A stretch of 64,000 nucleotides of DNA, taken from assembly GCA_018970215.1 (NCBI GenBank), contig JAGWWX010000002.1:1-64000 (forward strand), read 5' to 3'. The notes beneath the pieces were generated by a model. It was given only the letters and a program-made list of their open reading frames with translations, ran no database searches and was not told the DNA's origin. Position numbers and translations under genes: made by a program. Below, piece by piece: positions 58,731 to 64,000 of the stretch (position 1 is the first letter of the stretch; each line of letters opens with the position of its first letter). Origin of the DNA: Acidobacteriota bacterium. Its GTDB lineage: Bacteria; Actinomycetota; Acidimicrobiia; Acidimicrobiales; RAAP-2.

Positions 58731-59384
58731 GTGAGCACGCCCTACGAACTACCGATGTTTCCCCTATCGGTCGTTGCCATGCCACACGAGCCAATGTCGT
58801 TGCAAGTGTTTGAGTCGCGCTACCACCAGTTGCTCGACGACGTGGGACCGCACGGAAAGTTTGGAACCTGTCTCATCGAGCACGGCTCGGAAGTGGGTGG
58901 CGGTGATGTTCGTTCCTCCATTGGCACTCTCCTGGAAATTCGCATGATGACGCCCTTGACGTCCGGAACCACCTTGTTGTTTGTGGTGGGATTGGGCCGG
59001 ATTGCAGTGCAGTCGTGGTTGCCTGAAGAGTCGTATCCCCGCGCCCTCGTCGTCGACCTCACCGACTCTGGTGCTCCACGCGAGGATGTCCTTTCAACGG
59101 CGAAATCATCGGTCCGAGCGGTAAGAAACTTGGAAAACGAAATTTTTGTCGATATGGCAACCGCTATGTGCGACTTCGACCATGATCCCGTCTTGGCGGG
59201 TTGGCAGTGCTGCGCCTTCGCTTCAATGAACCAACGCGATCGGCAGAGCGTTCTGGCGAAGAATGACACCAACGAACGACTCGCTCTCGTTGCTGAAATC
59301 TCGTGCGAGCGTTACGGAGATCTTCAACGCCAGATTGCGGCGCAGGGCGGCGATGATGCCTTTAATCGATTTGAGAGCGACTAG
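58731..59384 (+). CDS. LON peptidase substrate-binding (ATP-dependent protease La N-terminal) domain protein
   Basis: ELPMFPLSVVAMPHEPMSLQVFESRYHQLLDDV, FGTCLIEHGSEVGGGD, IGTLLEI. Confidence 0.82.
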   Translation: MSTPYELPMFPLSVVAMPHEPMSLQVFESRYHQLLDDVGPHGKFGTCLIEHGSEVGGGDVRSSIGTLLEIRMMTPLTSGTTLLFVVGLGRIAVQSWLPEESYPRALVVDLTDSGAPREDVLSTAKSSVRAVRNLENEIFVDMATAMCDFDHDPVLAGWQCCAFASMNQRDRQSVLAKNDTNERLALVAEISCERYGDLQRQIAAQGGDDAFNRFESD

Positions 59385-59749
59385 CGAACTTCGTAGAGGT
59401 CGACGACAAAAATGAGCGTTTCGTTGGGCTTGATAACGCCACCAGCGCCACGTTCGCCGTATCCCAGGTGCGAGGGAATCACCAGGCGGCGCCGTCCACC
59501 GACTTTCATTCCGGCGACCCCTTGGTCCCAGCCCTGAATGACCATTCCGGCTCCCAGGGGGAACTCAAACTTGTCGCCGCGGTTCCAGGATGCATCGAAC
59601 TCTTCTCCCGTCGAAGCTGAAACTCCCACGTAGTGGACGACAACGTTGCGACCGGCTACCGCTTCGGCACCGTCACCGACGATGATGTCCTCAACGATGA
59701 GTTCTGTAGGTGCGCTTCCGAGATGTGGTTCGACGACTGGCTTTGACAT
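59381..59749 (-). CDS. FKBP-type peptidyl-prolyl cis-trans isomerase
   Basis: VVHYVGVSASTGEEFDASWNRGDKFEFPLGAGMVIQGWDQGVAGMKVGGRRRLVIPSHLGYGERGAGGVIKPNETLIFVVDL. Confidence 0.95.
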   Translation of the reverse strand: MSKPVVEPHLGSAPTELIVEDIIVGDGAEAVAGRNVVVHYVGVSASTGEEFDASWNRGDKFEFPLGAGMVIQGWDQGVAGMKVGGRRRLVIPSHLGYGERGAGGVIKPNETLIFVVDLYEVR

Positions 59750-59758
59750 ACGAGAATC

Positions 59759-61483
59759 TTACGAGCGAGGACGTCGTGATTCGAGGACTCGAATATTGCG
59801 CCCCTCAAATCCTTTCGGTCCGCGCGTTACGTCGACCGAGACCTTCTGTCCTTTACGTAGTCCGCGGATCGATCGGTCCATGATCTGACTGTGGTGGAGA
59901 AATAGCTCGTTACCTTGCGGATCCGTAGCGAATCCGTAACCCTTGGTGTCGTTGAAGAATGTGACGGTTACCACGGGGCCACGTCGTCCCGCTCCCGACC
60001 GGACGCTGTCGGGACGACTGGTGCGGGCTGACCGCTCTCCCGATGCGTTGCCCCGACTCCGAGTATCGCGATTTTCCTCGCGCGGGGGTCGCTCGCGGCG
60101 TGGGCTGCCGGACGATCCGTCGTGACGAGAGTTGCGTTCACGACGTGGGGCGTGTTCAGTGCGGGTGCCACGGCTCGAGCGTTCCGTGCGTGTCTCGCGC
60201 GTCTTGTTCCGCGTGGTCGATGGCTTTGATTCGCGCGATGAGGTGTGATCGCGAGATTCTTCCTCGTTGATGAGGGCACGAATCGAGTCCAAACTCGGCG
60301 CCGGCGCCGCCTTAGTGGCTCGACCAATAAGGGGAGCCATCGAGAGTTCGCGCACGACGAGCTGTTGTGGTGTGGCGTCGTCGCGCTTATCGACGCGGGG
60401 TGTAAAACCGAGCTCTTTTTGCATTCGCTTGGTCTTGCCAATGAGATCGGGAAGGATGATGGACACAACCGTTCCCGTTTCCCCGGCCCGTCCAGTGCGG
60501 CCGGAACGGTGAATGTAATCTTCGCTCTGCTGCGGTGGGTCGTAGTGGATGACGCACGGTAGTGCTTCGATGTGAATACCTCGAGCGGCGACATCGGTAG
60601 CTACGAGAACGTCGGCACGACCTTCCACAACTGAAGCGAGCGCCTTTTCGCGCTGCGATTGGGAACGATCGCCGTGGATTGCGACGGCACGAATCTTCTT
60701 TTGTTCGAGCTGGTGCGCGAGTCGGTCGGCACCGTGCTTGGTCTTGCAGAACACGATGGCACGACCAAATTCATTGACGAGGTCGACAACAGTGGAGACG
60801 CGAGCATCTTTGGACGTATTCCAAAAGAAGTGATTTACTTCACTCGGCTCCGAGTCTCCTACGACATCGTGAACTGCCGGATCGTGCGTGAACTCTGACA
60901 CCAGCGAGCGGACTTCTTGCCCCAAGGTGGCTGAGAACAACATGACGTGTCGTGATTCATTGGTTTGACTTATCAAGCGTCGTACCGCCGGGGCGAAGCC
61001 CATATCAGCCATTCGGTCGGCCTCGTCAATCACCACGGTGGTGACCGCCGTGAGGTCGAGGTCGTCTTGTTCGAGAAGATCTTCAAGGCGACCGGGACAC
61101 GCCACAATGATGTCGACTCCTTGCGAGAGTGCGCGACGAGCGTGTTTATACGACGTGCCGCCATACACGGTGATGATGCGGCGACCTCGGTCAGGCGTAA
61201 GAGCCGCAAGTTCTTTTTGAACTTGGGCGGCGAGTTCACGCGTCGGAACGAGTACGAGGCCGTGAGGCTGGTAGGGCGACGCCTTGGTGGTGCGAGCCAA
61301 CAAAGCGAGACCAAAGGCAAGTGTTTTTCCCGAGCCCGTGGGAGCACGCCCCACGATGTCTCGGCCAGCGAGGGCATCGGGCAAGGCCGCGGCCTGAATG
61401 GGGAACGGGGATTCAATACCTTGCGCGGCTAAGCGATTTACGAGTGGGCGCGGCACGCCAAGGTCAGCAAATGAAACGGACAT
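59759..61483 (-). CDS. DEAD-box RNA helicase with basic RG/RE-rich linker and C-terminal cold-shock domain
   Basis: APTGSGKTLAF, PTRELAAQVQ, VIDEADRMADMGF, SATLG, HRSGRTGRAGETG; C-term VTFFNDTKGYGFATDPQGNELFLHHSQI is a cold-shock motif; start trimmed to MSVSFADLGVP. Confidence 0.9.
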   Translation of the reverse strand: MSVSFADLGVPRPLVNRLAAQGIESPFPIQAAALPDALAGRDIVGRAPTGSGKTLAFGLALLARTTKASPYQPHGLVLVPTRELAAQVQKELAALTPDRGRRIITVYGGTSYKHARRALSQGVDIIVACPGRLEDLLEQDDLDLTAVTTVVIDEADRMADMGFAPAVRRLISQTNESRHVMLFSATLGQEVRSLVSEFTHDPAVHDVVGDSEPSEVNHFFWNTSKDARVSTVVDLVNEFGRAIVFCKTKHGADRLAHQLEQKKIRAVAIHGDRSQSQREKALASVVEGRADVLVATDVAARGIHIEALPCVIHYDPPQQSEDYIHRSGRTGRAGETGTVVSIILPDLIGKTKRMQKELGFTPRVDKRDDATPQQLVVRELSMAPLIGRATKAAPAPSLDSIRALINEEESRDHTSSRESKPSTTRNKTRETRTERSSRGTRTEHAPRRERNSRHDGSSGSPRRERPPREENRDTRSRGNASGERSARTSRPDSVRSGAGRRGPVVTVTFFNDTKGYGFATDPQGNELFLHHSQIMDRSIRGLRKGQKVSVDVTRGPKGFEGRNIRVLESRRPRS

Positions 61484-61634
61484 AGTCAAGGTCTCCCGAC
61501 ACTGTTGGAAAAGCAATGAGTCCAACTCGAGAGACAGCTCCGAATCGGGCTCCACCGCAATCTGCGGCACATTACGACAGCCCAGTGAGGTTAGTCGTTA
61601 TGGCATCGTTGCGCAAGGGCATTCTTTTACTTCG

Positions 61635-61717
61635 TGCGGGCGAGAGGACTTGAACCTCCACTCCCTTTCAGGAACTGGGACCTAAACCCAGCGCGTCTGC
61701 CATTTCGCCACGCCCGC
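61635..61717 (-). tRNA. tRNA-Leu (anticodon UAG)
   Basis: Acceptor GCGGGCG/CGCCCGC, anticodon arm CTGGG-TTTAGGT-CCCAG, long variable arm, GGTTCAAGTCC T arm. Confidence 0.93.
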
Positions 61718-61774
61718 AGGAGTACCAGCCTAGGACTTCGCTGTCATCTCACACCCTCCGGGTAGATTGACACT

Positions 61775-62365
61775 ATGCATAATGCTCAGTTCTCGAATGG
61801 TCCGGCCGCCGTGGATCTCAATCAGCGTCTACTGAAAGAGCGGATTGTGTTTCTTGGGTCCCAAGTGGATCAAGAGTCTGCAAACCGGATCTGCGCGGAA
61901 CTGCTGCTTCTCGAGGCCGATGACCCCGCAAAGGACATCAGTCTCTACATCAACTCTCCCGGTGGGTCGGTAACCGATGGACTGGCGATTTACGACACGA
62001 TGCAGTACGTGGCGTGCGATATTCGCACCATCTGCATTGGCATGGCCGCCTCGATGGGGCAGTTTCTCCTGTGCGCGGGTGCCCCGGGGAAGCGGTTCGC
62101 CCTGCCGCACAGCCGTATTTTGATGCACCAACCCCACGCGGGAGGCATGCAGGGTCAGGCATCCGATATCGCTATCCAGGCGGAGCAGATTGTCTACCTG
62201 AAGAAGATGTTGGCTGAACGAATCGCCCACCACACGGGACGACCCCTCGACAAAATTGAAGCTGACTCCGACCGTGACCGTTGGTTTACGGCGCAAGAGG
62301 CGATGGAGTACGGCTTCATTGATGCCGTCATCGACCGCTCGTCTCTCGCGGCGGGGAGCCATTGA
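61775..62365 (+). CDS. clpP: ATP-dependent Clp protease proteolytic subunit
   Basis: [91 protein letters not shown]. Confidence 0.95.
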   Translation: MHNAQFSNGPAAVDLNQRLLKERIVFLGSQVDQESANRICAELLLLEADDPAKDISLYINSPGGSVTDGLAIYDTMQYVACDIRTICIGMAASMGQFLLCAGAPGKRFALPHSRILMHQPHAGGMQGQASDIAIQAEQIVYLKKMLAERIAHHTGRPLDKIEADSDRDRWFTAQEAMEYGFIDAVIDRSSLAAGSH

Positions 62366-63297
62366 GTTCTGACGCCCCTCGCGAATCGCGACGGGGGTTT
62401 AGCGAGCGGCCGCTTCGCGTGCTCGGGGCTCGTCAGGGACTCATCGAACGTCTGTCCACCGTGTGGGCGTCGCGAGAGTTATTGCTGTACCTCATCTCCT
62501 CAGACATCAAGATCAAATATAAAAATTCAGCCCTCGGCATGATCTGGTCAATGATCGCCCCGGCGATGCAGATCGGTATCTATTTTCTCGTCTTCCAAAT
62601 TATTTTGAAGAATGGCGTGCCCGACTACGTCATCATGCTGTGGTCGGGAATGCTGGTGTGGCACTTCTTTACCAACGTCGTGTCGAACGCGACGAGCGTC
62701 GTGGTGCAGCGTGCGGGAATTGTCAAAAAAGTTGCATTTCCGCGAGAGATTCTTGCCTTATCCATCGTGGGAACGTCGATGGTGTACTTCTCGATTCAAT
62801 TTGGAGTGTTAGCACTCTTGATGTTGCTCATGGGGCACGCTCCGGCGTGGCACCTGCTCTGGCTCGTTCCCATCTCGTTTCTCGGTGTTGTGTTGATTGC
62901 CAGCGCACTAGGAATCTTCTTCTCGGCCGTCAACGTCTATTTCCGCGATACTTCGCACATGGTGGACGTCGGGATCAACCTCTGGTTTTGGTTGACGCCG
63001 ATTGTCTACTCCTACGAACGAACTGTGTCGCCTATGGTGCACGCACACGGACTGACGTGGCTCTACCTTCTGAACCCGGTGACACCCGTTGTCCTGACGT
63101 TTCAACGAGTCTTGTATGGAGAGACAACCGTTATTGCCAACACGCCGGATCACTCCGTACTGCATGTTCTTCCGAGTTGGACAACGATGACATTTGTCAC
63201 CGTGAATGCAGCGTTGATTTCGGCGGGAGTGATCTTGCTGCTCGGTGCCATGTCCATCTTTAGTCGCCTTCAAGGCAATTTTGCCGAGGAGCTCTAG
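62362..63297 (+). CDS. ABC-2 type polysaccharide/teichoic acid export permease (Wzm/TagG-like)
   Basis: [62 protein letters not shown] start overlaps clpP stop. Confidence 0.88.
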   Translation: MSSDAPRESRRGFSERPLRVLGARQGLIERLSTVWASRELLLYLISSDIKIKYKNSALGMIWSMIAPAMQIGIYFLVFQIILKNGVPDYVIMLWSGMLVWHFFTNVVSNATSVVVQRAGIVKKVAFPREILALSIVGTSMVYFSIQFGVLALLMLLMGHAPAWHLLWLVPISFLGVVLIASALGIFFSAVNVYFRDTSHMVDVGINLWFWLTPIVYSYERTVSPMVHAHGLTWLYLLNPVTPVVLTFQRVLYGETTVIANTPDHSVLHVLPSWTTMTFVTVNAALISAGVILLLGAMSIFSRLQGNFAEEL

Positions 63298-64000
63298 TGG
63301 AATCGGTCGTGGACGTTCGAAGCGTCACCAAAAAATTCCGCCTGCACCAGGGTCGACACAAGAACCTCAAAGATCGAATTCTCCACCCGGGTCAAGGAAC
63401 GACAACTGACCTCCTGGTGCTCAACGACGTCTCGTTTCACGTGGGGGCCGGAGAGACCGTCGGCGTACTCGGTCGAAACGGATCGGGTAAGTCCACCCTT
63501 TTGAAGTGCATCTGTGGTGTTCTGCAACCAACTGCGGGAGAGATCGCAATTCGGGGCGCACTTGCCGGCCTCTTGGAGTTAGGCGCAGGTTTTCAGCCAG
63601 AACTGAGCGGTCGCGACAATATCTATCTCTCGGGTTCAATGCTGGGACTGTCGCGTAAGTCCGTCGACGCCGTTTTCGATGACATCGTGGAGTTCAGTGA
63701 GCTCGAAAAGTTCATTGACAGTCCTGTGAAGTTCTATTCATCGGGGATGTACGTGCGATTGGGTTTCGCAGTTGCGGTCAACTCCGACCCCGACATTTTG
63801 GTCGTTGATGAAGTGCTAGCCGTTGGTGATGAGCGGTTCCAGGCGAAGTGCATGGACCGTATTCGGCAGTTCCAGGCGGACGGACGCACCATTTTGCTGG
63901 TGTCACACAACGCCGATCAAGTTCGGGCACTTTGCGATCGCGCCATTGTGCTCGAAAAGGGTCACATGGTGTCAGATGCACCAGCGGGGGAGTCGGTGCG
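63297..64000 (+). CDS. ABC transporter ATP-binding protein (Wzt/TagH-like), 3' truncated by window end
   Basis: GTG start at 63297; VLGRNGSGKSTLLKCICGVLQPTAGEI, GAGFQPELSGRDNIYLSG, YSSGMYVRLGFAVAV, ILVVDEVLAVGDERFQAKC; absent from the ORF list because no stop occurs in the window. Confidence 0.9.
   Translation, partial: MESVVDVRSVTKKFRLHQGRHKNLKDRILHPGQGTTTDLLVLNDVSFHVGAGETVGVLGRNGSGKSTLLKCICGVLQPTAGEIAIRGALAGLLELGAGFQPELSGRDNIYLSGSMLGLSRKSVDAVFDDIVEFSELEKFIDSPVKFYSSGMYVRLGFAVAVNSDPDILVVDEVLAVGDERFQAKCMDRIRQFQADGRTILLVSHNADQVRALCDRAIVLEKGHMVSDAPAGESV

Overview
The window looks like ordinary, gene-dense actinobacterial chromosome. Acidimicrobiia-like is an inference from gene content and GC only. 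It carries about 55 protein genes and 4 RNA genes: tRNA-Val(UAC), RNase P RNA, tmRNA next to smpB, and tRNA-Leu(UAG). I saw no rRNA, transposase, integrase, phage module or CRISPR array. Recognisable blocks are: a MurF-like ligase with Ddl; a minus-strand cluster with a membrane-bound BTAD-type regulator; a low-complexity secreted protein coupled to a membrane NHL-propeller protein; two ABC exporter pairs flanking a RecB-like nuclease; xseAB; glpD / AGPS-like oxidase / glpK; galK with a GH1 glycosidase; two PHM-like copper monooxygenase paralogues flanking an ATP-grasp ligase next to homospermidine synthase; a mec-doxX-cysO-cysM-rph-rdgB sulfur-carrier cysteine locus; a DEAD-box helicase with a C-terminal cold-shock domain; clpP; and a Wzm/Wzt-type exporter cut by the window end. 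The best candidates for something under-described are: (1) the paired copper monooxygenases with the ATP-grasp enzyme (44.1-48.7 kb); (2) the CysO-like carrier ending in GG-Ala-Val, with a DoxX gene inserted between it and the JAMM peptidase (55.0-57.3 kb); (3) the low-complexity / NHL membrane protein pair (7.0-11.9 kb). All family calls are from reading translated motifs; no database search was run.
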